This document shows positions 12,148-23,967 of a DNA stretch of 64,000 nucleotides, piece by piece (within the stretch, counting starts at the first letter, position 1; each line of letters starts with the position of its first letter). Source of the stretch: Adineta ricciae (lineage: Eukaryota; Rotifera; Eurotatoria; Adinetida; Adinetidae). Made by a program: the position numbers and the translations under genes. The stretch covers positions 233,501-297,500 of the forward strand of contig CAJNOJ010000032.1 of the NCBI GenBank assembly GCA_905250025.1. The letters are read 5' to 3'. Below the pieces are notes generated by a model. That model ran no database searches, was not told where the DNA came from, and saw nothing but the letters and a program-made list of their open reading frames with translations.

Positions 12148-13719
12148 ACATCATCATCATCATCCTCATCACCGTTTATTGTTAAAAACAAATTTAACAA
12201 CGTTTTGAAAAATAAAATAAGAATAAACAAAAACCATCAATCACCAAATTCAATCTTCTTTGTCGAAAAATACATGTTTTTCTCCTCACACATCTTTCAT
12301 TCTCAGTTCCGAGCTTTCGAAATCAGCGGAAACGTGCATATCCGTTCTTTCGAATGCCTTGCATATCAATCTACAATTTCAAGTCAGATGAATTATTCAT
12401 AGTTACCATTCTCTTCGACGAAACCGACCATGCACAAAACTATAATCATTCGAGAAACATTTCATTCTGTCGATTTGTTAATTATAGTCATGTCAAATGC
12501 ATCAACAACTACAACTTCTCTTTACTCGCAGTAAAACTAATGACATAGAAAATAAACAAATGAATGCTTAGATATGACAGCGTGTGTCTCTCATTAGACA
12601 ACAAACTCGAACGGCGACATATTTTCATGTCTTCAGGTGTATTATAACCGAATTTCAGTAAACTATTGACTAGACAGTCGCTCCCTGTTATCATTCACCT
12701 TGCATACCGGCAGATCGAATCGGAATCTGAGATAATTAGTTGCTTTTATTCACTTTCTAATCAGATGATCGTTTAGAACTGATTACTGTATATATTTTTT
12801 ATCGGGTGTCGGAATTTCAGCCCTAGCTTTTTTTATTAAACGTAACTAATTAGTTATTAATTATCAACTGCATAGTTTTGAGCAGTATGAATTTTCAAAA
12901 CGTCAATCTCCCGAGTAGTGTGACACGGCGTCGAACGATATGAATATCGAAAGGTCGCATTTACAAAAATGGATGTAGTATTGGGAACATTTTTCTTCTT
13001 TGCTATACTTCAAACGGCTGTTTGAAATGCTAATGCAGTGTTCGTAATTATTAATGAAAAGATATACTTCACTTCAATATCTAGCTGTTTAAAAACAATG
13101 CAAAGGTGACTAATATCTTGCAATCTATTGTGATTTATGCAGTGATTAAAGTTAATTTACGTTCATTGCTTTATTTTAATTTTCACGAATATCTTTGAGT
13201 AAATAAACAAATGACTGAATTAAGTTCAGACAAGTTGACTCGTGAAGAAAAATGAGGTAGAAGAAGAAAATCTGTTTTGTACTCAATCGATTGTTCTCTA
13301 AGTCTTAATGATTTCTGTAGCTTTTAGTTTCTCTCGCTGCATTGTCGCAGATATGCACCATGTCACACTGCTCTACAAGACGGAAGTTCTCATCATTCAT
13401 ACCGCTCAGCATCAAGTCACACTACTCAGCAGGTTGACATTTTGAAGATTCCTACGGCTCAGCAATATGCAACCGATAATTAATAACTAATGAGCTACGT
13501 TTAATAGTAAATTAGGGCCGACGTTTTTATAACCCTTTTCCTGTCGCATACGTCGTTCCTTTAAGAGTAAAAAGTATAGATAAGGCTGTCATACAAAGAA
13601 ACTTCTAAGCTTGGAATTATTTCTATCCGATACCGCTAGAAATTCACTAACATATGAATTCTTGAAGAAAGACTCTTTATTTCACTAGAATATGAGTGCT
13701 TTTTTATTTTTGCAAAGGT
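12148..13719. other. Intergenic, no gene seen
   Basis: About 1.6 kb downstream of RPS8. It contains AT-rich 3' UTR-like sequence and short scattered frames with no recognisable domain, no tRNA and no clear repeat. Confidence 0.5.
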
Positions 13720-14829
13720 TTATAATGACTCTAATGGTTCTTGTCGACGCGAACATTGACAATGACAAATATACTTTTGCAAACGTTTCTTCGACGATCG
13801 TTTTCTTTGAATTTTCATGCCAATTGACTGATGAATGTACGAATAAATTCGTTTATCAAAGAAAACGTATGGAACAAATCGAATGGTTAAACAAAACAAA
13901 TGCGCTACTTGTTGAACGATTTGTAAAACAAATATTTGTCGATCGGATAAGATTGTTTTATACCGATAAGTCAATTCCAAAGTCACGAATTTACTAATAA
14001 TAATCGGCAGATATAGAGTAATTGACATGAACCCAATAACAAGAATAATTACTGAAATATCACGATGACGTTCTTTGCTGGTCAATCGTTCATCAGTGTT
14101 AACAAGTAAAGTCTCCTGCCGCGTGGATTTCGTGATTAAAAACTTCACTGATTGGATCGTTTTCCGTTGCGATGAACTTTTCGAAGAAAACAAATAAATT
14201 ACCAATAGGACGATCCAACCGAGATAAACGAGAATGTCTGTAACCTCAGCGAAGATGTGATTTATATTTTGGATTCTTGTCACCAATTCGTTTGTGTTGA
14301 TGTCGATGATGCAGTTGTGAACGTTGGGGCTTTGTGCATCAGCTACTAAATTGATTGAGGTCGAGCCCAAAACACTACGAATGATAATAAAAGCAAAGAT
14401 AAACACCACAGATAAACGTCCACCGATTTGTCCTAAGACACTATCATAATGCCGAGCGTAGTTTGTAATTAAATGTAATAGACAAACGAATAACAAGAGT
14501 GTCGAACCGGTGAAAGTAAATGGCGTAAGAAAAAATGATAATGGGCAAAGAATCTGATGGTTAATTATATTTACGTAGGATTCGATTGTTAATAAAATAC
14601 TCGCGTAGACGACGCAGTAGAGACAATCACATAACGTCATGATGATCAAGAGGAAATATGTGGTACATTGATGACGTCGAAGTAGTAAAAGAACAATTAA
14701 TAAAATAGAATTGGTCAACACACCGATGCAGGAAACACACAAGTTTATCAAACGAATGTAATGATTTAGAGAATTAGCATTCTCAACCGGGGGTTCTACT
14801 GTGGTGAAGTTCAGATCCATCACTTCCAT
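13720..14829 (-). CDS. Divergent orphan rhodopsin-like GPCR
   Basis: One uninterrupted 369-residue frame with seven hydrophobic stretches. TM1 begins near residue 25 and contains GVLTNSILLIVLLLL (the GN of TM1 is replaced by TN). TM3 ends at LLHLITNYARHYD, with no DRY. There is a basic third loop (KSSSQRKTIQSVKFLITKSTRQE), then TM6 around ISVIILVIGFMSITLYLP, and TM7 ends at IRFVPYVFFD where NPxxY would be. A Lys/Arg- and Cys-rich tail (KYICHCQCSRR) could be palmitoylated. An acceptor CTACAG immediately precedes the ATG, so the 5' end is probably trans-spliced or follows a 5' UTR intron. Ligand unknown. It resembles the lineage-specific orphan receptor expansions of rotifers. Confidence 0.75.
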   Translation of the reverse strand: MEVMDLNFTTVEPPVENANSLNHYIRLINLCVSCIGVLTNSILLIVLLLLRRHQCTTYFLLIIMTLCDCLYCVVYASILLTIESYVNIINHQILCPLSFFLTPFTFTGSTLLLFVCLLHLITNYARHYDSVLGQIGGRLSVVFIFAFIIIRSVLGSTSINLVADAQSPNVHNCIIDINTNELVTRIQNINHIFAEVTDILVYLGWIVLLVIYLFSSKSSSQRKTIQSVKFLITKSTRQETLLVNTDERLTSKERHRDISVIILVIGFMSITLYLPIIISKFVTLELTYRYKTILSDRQIFVLQIVQQVAHLFCLTIRFVPYVFFDKRIYSYIHQSIGMKIQRKRSSKKRLQKYICHCQCSRRQEPLESL

Positions 14830-17204
14830 CTGTAGGTCAATGTGTTATCTGTAAAAAAAAGAAAGCAAGTCGGTTTCCACATGACAGCCAAACAATTAAA
14901 TATTAATATTCCACTTGAAGAGAAAACTATGAGATAATTATCAATAAAATGGAAACATATGACATAGATAGAAATTACATTATCCATTCTCGAAAGAGAA
15001 ATAAATAAGAATTTTGATGAAGTAACGATTTTTCTAGTTCTGCACATCTTACTTGTTGAATCATATTAACCGATAATAAGCAGATCTGTGAATGTTTCAT
15101 TTTCTCAGAGGTTCTTGTCTATAAATGTTGTTGCGCCTGACTTTCTCCGTGTCTTTCCCTGAAGAGAGAAGTAGCATGTGCATCCGTTTTCTATCATCTT
15201 CATGTCGAGCGCAGAAGAAAGAACACAATAGTTCTTTTCCTTTCCTCGCTGACAGACTTTGCTCTGAATTCTTATTCGTGGAAAATAATTTTTAATGAAC
15301 TAGAAATCAATATATAATTACATACTGGAATCGTACTAAGACTGTAATTGTCGTAATTAAATAAGTTTCTACTTGAAATGACTTTTTTTTCATGAACCGT
15401 CATGTGAACTTGGAGTATTAATGGACTAATTAATGAGAATTCTACCTCAATTCATTCTGTTTCCTCTAGGTTAAACCCTGATAGGGGACATGATTTTGAC
15501 GAAAAGAAAAGAAATCTGAAGTTTCACGTTCGATAGAGTATGTGGAGCAAAGAAGAAAAGCAGATCTTCTCAGAGAAGGGATGATAATCCGATAGTTCGT
15601 TGTTTTCTGAAGAATGGTGCTGTGCTTGGTATTTCAAATGTTCTCAGTTGTACGTGCCACATAGATTCGTCTGATTGTGATAATAATAATCAGATCAGCA
15701 AATTTAAAGAAGCATATACTCATTTCAGCAGAATAAGAATTGACTAAAGCCTATGTAATTATATGACAGGCGAACAAAACTTTCGGCCCCCCTCCCTCCC
15801 TCCTCTCTGTCTTCCTTTCTTTCCTACGTTTTCTTCATAGTCTACTGGAAAACGTCGAGTATCTTAGAGAAATAGGAAGATATTTCTAACATCATTAAAA
15901 AGAAGATGGGAAATGTTGTTCTCGCCATCGTCACTACACTATTATTTTCCTTTTTTTTCTTTTGTATATTAGTGCTATTCATCTATATGTGAATGTATCT
16001 TGTATCTATATATGAAATAAGTCGTTCTCGCTTATTAAATACACTGATTAGATTTCATTATTATATGCACCATTGTTTGTTACTCAATGATTTTTCAAGA
16101 AGGCAGAAAATGGCTTGCAGTTCTTTGTGAATAGAACTAAATGAAGAAGAATTGAATTAGACTGAAATAAGTTCAAAGTGAATTACTTTTCTACGTCTGC
16201 GATATTTTTTGTGATGAATTAGTTGGAAAAAGAGATGTGATTGATGAATATTGATGGTGATCGATCGATGAAATTCGTAGTCGAAAACAGAAAACTATGA
16301 TGATTTATAATAATTGAACATGACAATCAAGTGAATTTTTGAAGTTGTATTATAATATGAAAATGACATTGCTCTCTTAAGACGTGAAATGAATGGAAAA
16401 TTTTAATCACATCTCTTAACATGCGAACGGCTGTACTCGCCAAAGAAGAATTAATCAACAATAGGCAAATCTTTTCTTTCTCACTTGCTTTTAGTTTGAT
16501 ATTAATAAGATGTAAATGATTCTCGTTCGTCGTCTGAAAAACTCCCAACAAATACTTTGAAAAGATTCTGAAAACTTAACTCTCAAGCTGTGCCGTCACT
16601 TATGACATCTTGCAGACATCGAAGTAAAGTAATTTCTTCGGTAAATATTTACGTTATACTTCAGGGAGATGACAAAAGCATCTTTGATGTAGTTCTTTTG
16701 CAGAAAAAGAAATACTCGTTGCCCGACGTTTGTTAACGTGTAGAGAGTTGTACTGATGTGGAGTTATTTCAACCATCGAATAGTTTAATAATGCTTCATG
16801 GTAAACAAATAGGAATACTAATTGAGTTCGCGATCTCTTGTTTAGAATATGAACAGCTTAAGGACTCTTCTTATTCGAATCAAGATCGACGGGAAGTTAG
16901 AGTTCATGCTTGTCGGATCTATTGTCCGATTGTTTACCATGTCAATCAGTCTCGAGTTCGTGTTTTTTGTTCTCCGAAAAACTTTCATCGATAGGTACGT
17001 ACTTAATCATCAGAACAGATCTGACGGAGATCGATTGAACTTGTCCCCGAAGGATATGAGTTATTTGCCAAATAAATCCCAATGGAATCTCACGTTAACT
17101 CAAACGATTCAGTGTAAGATGTGTGTTTTGCTCAAGTAATTCTCTTATCGCTTGGAAAGTTTGGCGTTCCTAAACGCTACGATCGTTTATTAGAAAAATA
17201 GTAT
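14830..17204. other. Intergenic, no gene seen
   Basis: About 2.4 kb without a convincing gene. It includes a polypyrimidine tract (C/T run near 15785-15830). The frames at 16327-16551 and 16758-17139 have no family features and no splice logic linking them. Confidence 0.45.
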
Positions 17205-19375
17205 TTACAATCGGATTGTGATCATTTCAGGTTCTTGTTCAAAACTAGGATTGATTTTTGGCTTCTTTTTTTCGTATTTGTAGATGAGTTCTTCTCGTGT
17301 ACGGTGCAGTAGATCAGATGCACTGTGCTCAATCGCTTCTTGATCTTTCATTGACGCCAGGAGACCACGATGTCGGCCCATGAGCATTGTCATAACTAAA
17401 ATTGTCTTGCTCGCAGGCGAAAGAACAGTCGCGAAACTGGATGAAACATTTGGATATCCCAGTGTTAAACCAACAGCACCGAAAGCCGATATGATCTCGA
17501 AGATGATTTTGAATAGTGTTATTTCGGGATCAACAGGTGCAATTCGACGATATTCGATCGCACAGATAAGAAATATGAAGAAAAATAACCATGTTCGTGT
17601 GAGAACAACAAAACTAAATGTATGTTTCATCAGAGCACGAATAAAATAGATTAAAAACAATCGAATACGTATTATTCTTAAACTTCGAGAATTTTCTTGA
17701 TTTTCATCAGATCCTACTGTGTTGGCAAAATGTTGTCGAGCACGATCTTTGGTTACAAAACTCTGCCGACGTAAGAACTGTTTCATATGTCGGATAGGTA
17801 AAGCTCCGGAGGCTGACGAAGAAATCGATCCGACTCGACTTCGTCCAGCTATACTCAATCTTTCCGGAGCAAGTGCAGTTGGATTAGTTTGTGCATCAAC
17901 CTCTTCCCTTGCTTGTAAAGCTAACCATGATAATTCAAAAGGCGTTTCATCTAACGCACACAACATTTGCGGCTTCGTTGCCATTAACATCAAGTAAACA
18001 ACCAACGTCGCTGTTGCAAACGAATTCATGTCAACTGTGTTAAAACCCGCGAAACGTGTGTTGACTGTGTGAAAACAGAATATCAGCACACGTGTGCCCG
18101 GCGGATACATAGCAAATGTACTGCGATTCAAATCAAGTATTAACGAGATACCGACACCTAAGATGTATAATAGTGCGGTGATCAAAAGATAAATACGAGT
18201 TTGCACAGCTGGAAAGAGTAAAGTGGACAGACGATGGTTGTTCATAAGAATGTAATCGAAAATAACTTTGTGCCGCCATGGAGCTAGACGACGGATTAAG
18301 ATGACACAATTACGAAATAAGAATGGGAAAAGCGATGTGCCGCTAACTACGATCTAGAAGAACGTGTTTAGTTCCAAATAGAAATGCCAATGAAATCACT
18401 TACAAGCATGACAGCTATATTGAGAAAAACATCGTAAACGAAACGTGAAAATCCATCGGAGAATGGTGTCAAACCATTTTGATTGAAACCTGTTACTGTT
18501 ACGATGAAAGAAATATAAAATGGGTTAATACTCGAGTTTCCTTGGATTAATTGTTCGGATGTATATTGTGAGTATAACCAAGTACCGATCGCAATGAATG
18601 TTAATGAATAAATAGTAAAACAAGTGATGAGAATCAGAACGATACATAATATATAAGCGCGATAACGAAGCTGCGCGGCCGTTGGTAATGAAGCCAATTG
18701 ATCACGAATTTCCTGCGGCAGATGTCTTCGTCGACGAGTATTAATCGTTGGCAGCTCATCGTCATTCTCATCTTCTACATCGTCATCAACATTTATACCT
18801 TGAACATTTTTATGTGAACGAGCTTTAACAACCAAAGCTGGCAATGTACTAATCGTGATGCCGGAAAGAAACGTAAAAACCATTAGAACAGTTTGAGAAG
18901 CTTTAGAAAGTTTAGCGAAATCCATGGTTGTCAGTCCACAATTGTACACACATGAACTAGCAACGAACCAAGCGTCGACATATGCGACTTCCATTAATTG
19001 ATTGCGAACTGAAGAATGATTCTCAATTAACCAAATGACTAATCCACAAAAGAATCCATTGAGAATGAAGAAAGTAATATGAACATAAAAGTAGTGACTC
19101 ATCTTCCATCGATATCCCTTCTTCGGAGAAGATTTTTTTTGTGTCGTATCGTTTGCTACTGCTGTTTCTTCATCGATACTTACGATGGCCGATGCCGGTT
19201 GTGTTCCAGATTGAGCTGGGAATAAAATACTCGGCACACGATTTTCCGAGGTCCCATCTCCTTGAAAACTGGTATTGTCAGTCCCAGCAAAACTTAACCG
19301 ATCCGCGACAGCATCTGCTGCTAAGGCCTGAGACAAACGTCTTTCAAGCTGAGCATCACGAGTAGATAGAAGCAT
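17205..19375 (-). CDS. Trk/Ktr/HKT-type potassium transporter, fungal-like
   Basis: Two exons (18404-19375 and 17205-18353, one 50-nt intron) encode 706 residues. The four M1-P-M2 units of the TrkH/KtrB/HKT superfamily are all present, each with its filter glycine: VASSCVYNCGLTTMDF, FIVTVTGFNQNGLTPF, FHTVNTRFAGFNTVD and ISAFGAVGLTLGYP. The last unit is followed by MLMGRHRGL, typical of fungal Trk and plant HKT proteins. A long hydrophilic insert lies after the first unit (acidic, near residue 205) and another before the fourth. These transporters take up K+ (or Na+) across the plasma membrane in bacteria, fungi and plants. Animals are not known to use them generally, so this is a candidate horizontally acquired gene. 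The intron and the flanking animal genes argue against contamination. Confidence 0.9.
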
Positions 19376-19840
19376 TTTTCGATTTCTAGGCTCGTTTCTG
19401 TAAGTGCATAATTTGTTTTTTCGTCATCAAGCGAACCATAACGTATGCTGATTCATATTACATTCGAAAGCAACGTTCGAATGTAATGAGAAATATTTAT
19501 ATGGTTCGTACAAGGTATTCATTAAACAGAAAAATCCTGATCAGTGTCGATAACAAATTACTCATTATAATTTTCTATTTTCTTCGAGCGAAAAAACACG
19601 TGAATTGCAATCAACAACGAACAGCTTGAGAAGTAAATAAACGAAGCATTTCATTTGTATAGGTTAGACTAATGTAATTTTCTTCAGTATAATTAACGAA
19701 AGTTATATTAGCACTTGCACTGTTTCTTCCCACAGAAAAAAAAAACATATTAGTATGTACTATATGAGAATTTTATTGACTCTGACTTCGGAGTTCAGCT
19801 GTGCGCTTTCTAGTACAACAGTTTCTGTTCGTGACCTTAT
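19376..19840. other. Intergenic, no gene seen
   Basis: Spacer between the Trk-type gene start and the stop codon of the RCC1-repeat gene, both on the minus strand. No gene seen. Confidence 0.45.
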
Positions 19841-20989
19841 TTACGAGCCGGTAATTGCTGCCATGTGATAATAAGAAGTAGCAACGTACAGGACTTGTTT
19901 ACTTAATGATTCGATCGGTCGGGGTTCGCTTTCTTTGTATAAATATCGATGACCCTGTGCTTCGGAATGTCCTAATCGACCGTCGGAACCACAACCCCAT
20001 GTAAAAACACGTCCGTCGACGGCTAGAGCACTTGAGTGTATTCCACCAGTAGCGATCATTTTGAACGGACATGTACGAGTCAGTTCGATTAACGTCCATT
20101 GGCCGGTAAAGGGCACGTCAGCATCAACTCCTAATTTGACTTTATAATTCGAACCCATTGCATAGATACAGCCTTGATCTGTAAGTAGTAAAACATGCGC
20201 ATGAAATTGTCCACGACTGCATGAGATCTGAACGGGACGACCATTGTTGTCGTTCGGCAAATCATGCTGTAATGGCTCATTGATTGAGACATTTCGATAA
20301 TTTTCATCTTTGGAAACTTTTCCGACGGGAACTGTCGATCCCCAAAGGTAAACATGACCTTGTTCAGTAATGAATCCATTTACGGATGCACCCATGTCAA
20401 TATGTCGAATGGTATCATTCATATCATTCAATTCATAAATACAAATCCATTCGGTAGTAAATCCATCGCGGTTAAAACGTCTTTCTCTTATCTGACGATT
20501 GTTCAGAACAACAATCACAGAATTTTCACCACAAGTACAATGAGTAATCAGTTCTTCGGATACGAGAATCGGTTGTGCAACATGTCCTATACCTTTTCCA
20601 AAGCCCCACAATTCTCTTCGATCGGTGGTTAATAGAATACTTGTCGATGGTCCAGATGCGATAAACTCAATCGGCGGAACTTTTCCTTTGATTGGAGTTA
20701 ACGTAGGGACGATCGTTTTATCATCGCCTTGACCGAGTCGACCATATTTTGGCTCGTCGCCTATGACATATACTCGATGGTTCGAATCGAGAACAAGTGT
20801 AAGATTCGTTCCGCATGTAACCTGAACGAACTGACTTTCAATTCGTTGACCCATGGTCATTTTCACTGGTACGTTACATTTAATTCGCTTACTTGTTTGA
20901 CAATCATGTATAATTCCCCATTGATAAAGATACGTTGCCATCGTTGGGTGATTCGTGACGAAAATAATGTTTTTCTGTCGTTTTGACAC
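19841..20989 (-). CDS. RCC1-repeat beta-propeller protein
   Basis: A single exon of 382 residues. Repeated blades carry the RCC1 pattern: VTCGTNLTLVLDSNHRVYVIGD, KYGRLGQGDD, GHVYLWGS, DQGCIYAMGSNYKVKLG, IATGGIHSSALAVDGRVFTWG and GSDGRLGHSEAQG. It contains no other domain, so it is an RCC1-like protein of unknown partner rather than clearly the Ran exchange factor. The true start may be the second Met (MATYLYQWG, residue 17), which begins the first blade. A TATATATA motif lies about 60 nt upstream of the annotated start. It is absent of introns, unlike most neighbours. Confidence 0.85.
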   Translation of the reverse strand: MSKRQKNIIFVTNHPTMATYLYQWGIIHDCQTSKRIKCNVPVKMTMGQRIESQFVQVTCGTNLTLVLDSNHRVYVIGDEPKYGRLGQGDDKTIVPTLTPIKGKVPPIEFIASGPSTSILLTTDRRELWGFGKGIGHVAQPILVSEELITHCTCGENSVIVVLNNRQIRERRFNRDGFTTEWICIYELNDMNDTIRHIDMGASVNGFITEQGHVYLWGSTVPVGKVSKDENYRNVSINEPLQHDLPNDNNGRPVQISCSRGQFHAHVLLLTDQGCIYAMGSNYKVKLGVDADVPFTGQWTLIELTRTCPFKMIATGGIHSSALAVDGRVFTWGCGSDGRLGHSEAQGHRYLYKESEPRPIESLSKQVLYVATSYYHMAAITGS

Positions 20990-21193
20990 AAAGAAAGAAA
21001 AACATGAACTACTTTTATCGATGACTCATCGGAATGTTTGCCTAACAACAGTATATATACATTTGTTGTGCAACAAGTCTATGAGTCAACACATGGTAAA
21101 TTCAATCAGAGAATCTCTTCGACCGTGAAGATAATGAGAAAAATAAGATACGATTTCCACTCTCCTTACTGATTATTTGACAAAACAACAAAA

Positions 21194-21544
21194 CTAATCA
21201 ACTACTGCAAAAGCATCGCGTACAAAATCTTTAAAATCCAATACGAATGTCAATAATAAGAATAAGACCACAGATAACACAATCAGAATTAACTGATCAG
21301 TCACAGCAACTTGTAAACGTTGACTAAAACGATAAAACCGAAGCAAAAGGTTCATAAAATATCGCGAGCATTTCCACATAATGAGAACATGTATCACACA
21401 AAATACTAGACGTAGAACAGCTGTAAATCGACCAAAATCAAACCGATATTGCTCCGAAAGCCACCAACAGTATGATAACCACAGAAGAAGACAGATCATC
21501 GCAAAATAAACATGATTTCGCGTATGAAAGTCCTTGTTTTCCAT
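21194..21544 (-). CDS. Small multi-pass membrane protein, unrecognised
   Basis: A 116-residue single-exon frame with three hydrophobic segments: YFAMICLLLWLSYCWWL (about residues 13-29), VLRLVFCVIHVLIMWK (about 43-58) and LILIVLSVVLFLLLTFVL (about 85-102). A basic stretch (RFYRFSQRLQ) lies between the second and third. The sequence is compositionally unlike random AT-rich frames and ends in a clean stop. I do not recognise a family. It lies 200 bp upstream of the RCC1-repeat gene on the same strand. Confidence 0.5.
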   Translation of the reverse strand: MENKDFHTRNHVYFAMICLLLWLSYCWWLSEQYRFDFGRFTAVLRLVFCVIHVLIMWKCSRYFMNLLLRFYRFSQRLQVAVTDQLILIVLSVVLFLLLTFVLDFKDFVRDAFAVVD

Positions 21545-23967
21545 GCTGAAATGAGAAGAACTACAGAAGAGTCCTCTTTCTAGTTTCTGTCATAAATGTA
21601 GAAAATCATATTAGAGTTAACGCAAATAAGCAGCTCACTATGCTCGTCTGAACATGAGGATGGAAAATACGAGATCGATATCATTTTCGATGTTCTCTTT
21701 CTTTCATTCCCAAAACACAACGCCTCTCAAGGCTCTTTTCTTTTATTTATTGATTAAATAACTCTTCGTACATGCATGGAGAATGTCAACAAACAAATTT
21801 CAGATCATTGTTGTACTTCGTTTGCACGTCAACTCAGAATCGAATTGAATAGATTCGAGATAATTCGATTATATCAGTGATTGTGTTCTCATTCAATCGG
21901 TGAAAAAACTGACTTTTTTGGAAGTAATGCTTGAAATTTCGATAGGAAATCCAGTCAGTCTGTGTTACACAATAATTTCACGATAACACCCGCTGTATTC
22001 TGTTCTGTTATTGTGAGATAATTATATTACATCTATTTTTTGTCTAAATGTACATAAAATAAACTAATGGAACCATTTAGATAGTCGATGTTCGGCACCA
22101 GCCGTTATTCTACAATTGTGCCTAGTCGAATGATTTGATTTGTATGAAAAGAAGTATTGTAGAGCATGTGGCTCGATAATAACAATGAAAACATCATTGA
22201 TATTCACTGAAATTGTTGGTAAGTCGAATTTGAAAATGATCAAAGCTGCTTCCATTGTATTGACACACACTTCGACGAAAAATTCGATGATATGCTCTGA
22301 GCCCTAAGTATCGAATGTCATTTATCAATGTAAGGAAGTGGTAGAAGTTGATTGTTAATTCGATGACAACCTTCAAGCATCCGTTGATATTTACATAAGT
22401 ACTTCCGATAATCGGAGGAGTTGAATAACTTTCCTCAGGAAAATTTTCGTTGCATATTCTACGAAAACCACGTTTCGAAGGGATTTCGTTGGCGAAAATT
22501 TTCAACTGCGAGTATCTTTTGAGTCGGTTAATTGACAAGAATTATATGATTTTCTTCGATAATTGATAGGAGAAGAACATCGGACAATAATGAAGATTGA
22601 CAATGATTAATGCGCGTACTAACGATAAAGACCTAGCAGAGGTCAATTAGTATCTTGAAAGATAGACAAACAAGTAAAGAGACAACATGATCAAGTTTTA
22701 TTTCGCCATCAGCTGGAAAACTTTCCATTAATCGACTATTTTCTTTGTGTGTGTAGAAACCTGCTGCGTAGAATCGACTAGATAGATTCAGCGCATTACG
22801 CGTTCGTTTTTCTTTTCCCTTCATTAATTTGTAAATGTTGTCGACAGATGAAATGTTTATTTTTATTGATCAGCCAGACGTTTTCACCTCGGACGACGAG
22901 CCGAACACCGTCAAATTTGACAACACTGTTCTCAAGAGCGTTCCTTTCGTTCGCAATTATATTATCTAACCATTCCACGCTGTTGTTTCACATGGAGACA
23001 ATCGCTTGATCAACACTCGTCTTTCCTCTTCAGTGATCAGTCAATAAATGTCTCTTTCTAATGACTGAACATCGGATGAGAATGTTATTGTTTCCCAACT
23101 CGACTGACGAGTCCAAGGAATGTTGATCTTCTCAATCCTCGAAAAGAAAAAGTAATTTCCTCTATACTTTTAGTGTCACTTAACAGAAGTAACCGGTAAT
23201 GTTTTTTCTTTGACGAAGTTTGTCACGAACAAAAGAGAGACTTTTCTTCTCTATTCGACTATTTTCATGAATAAAGAGTTGCCTTTCTGACAAGTCACAT
23301 TCAAAGAAAGTCATTCGTCTTTCACCTTATATGCTGAGTCCCTTGCTTGCAGACAAAATGCATTTTCTTCAATTATTTGACAATAGAACTACAAAAAAAG
23401 GAAATCCGATTTCATCACACGCAATAAATTCACGCAGGTAAAAAGGAAAAAGCACTAAAACAACGTCTAGGAATCGGTTGCACGTTTAAGCAAAGCAACA
23501 TCACGAATTTTCGAGTTTTTTCTCTCGAATAAACTTAAACCGACGTCCATCTCTTTAATAGTTGATCATCTTCTTTTCTAAACGACAGTTTCACTTACAA
23601 AGGACCGCAACTTTGTCCTTTTCTCTATTTAAATCTTTTCGTTAAGTCAAATTATTTAACACAACTCAACTAACAGATTAATCGTCCGGCACACACCATC
23701 CAGGATCCCTTATGTCTATCGAATCGAGATACATCTGTGCGAGAATGCCGCCGTTTTCCTCCGTTCTCCTCGTCTGTATCGCATCTATCTTCATAATTTG
23801 TCGAAGCTTAGTACGGAAAGACATGAATATGTGTAAGAAGTGAGACTTTTCCTTTGTTCCCCGATGCATACTTAATCTTAATTTAGCTCATGTCAGATGA
23901 AATTAAAGGTGAGAAACGTTGACTGATGATGATCAGTTGATTTCGCAAATTCTCGTTTCAGTCGCGA
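21545..23967. other. Intergenic, no firm gene
   Basis: About 2.4 kb. Minus-strand frames at 22194-22538 and 22064-22270 overlap in different frames and might be remains of one gene, but no family could be assigned. The rest is AT-rich and featureless. Confidence 0.4.

Noticed and set aside
20775-20795. GGTTCGAATC motif resembling a tRNA B box
   Set aside because: It lies inside the RCC1-repeat coding exon and no tRNA cloverleaf can be drawn around it.
22064-22538. Overlapping minus-strand frames of 114 and 68 codons that could be parts of a gene
   Set aside because: The frames do not join through a clear intron and no domain is recognisable; an arrestin-like resemblance was too weak to claim.
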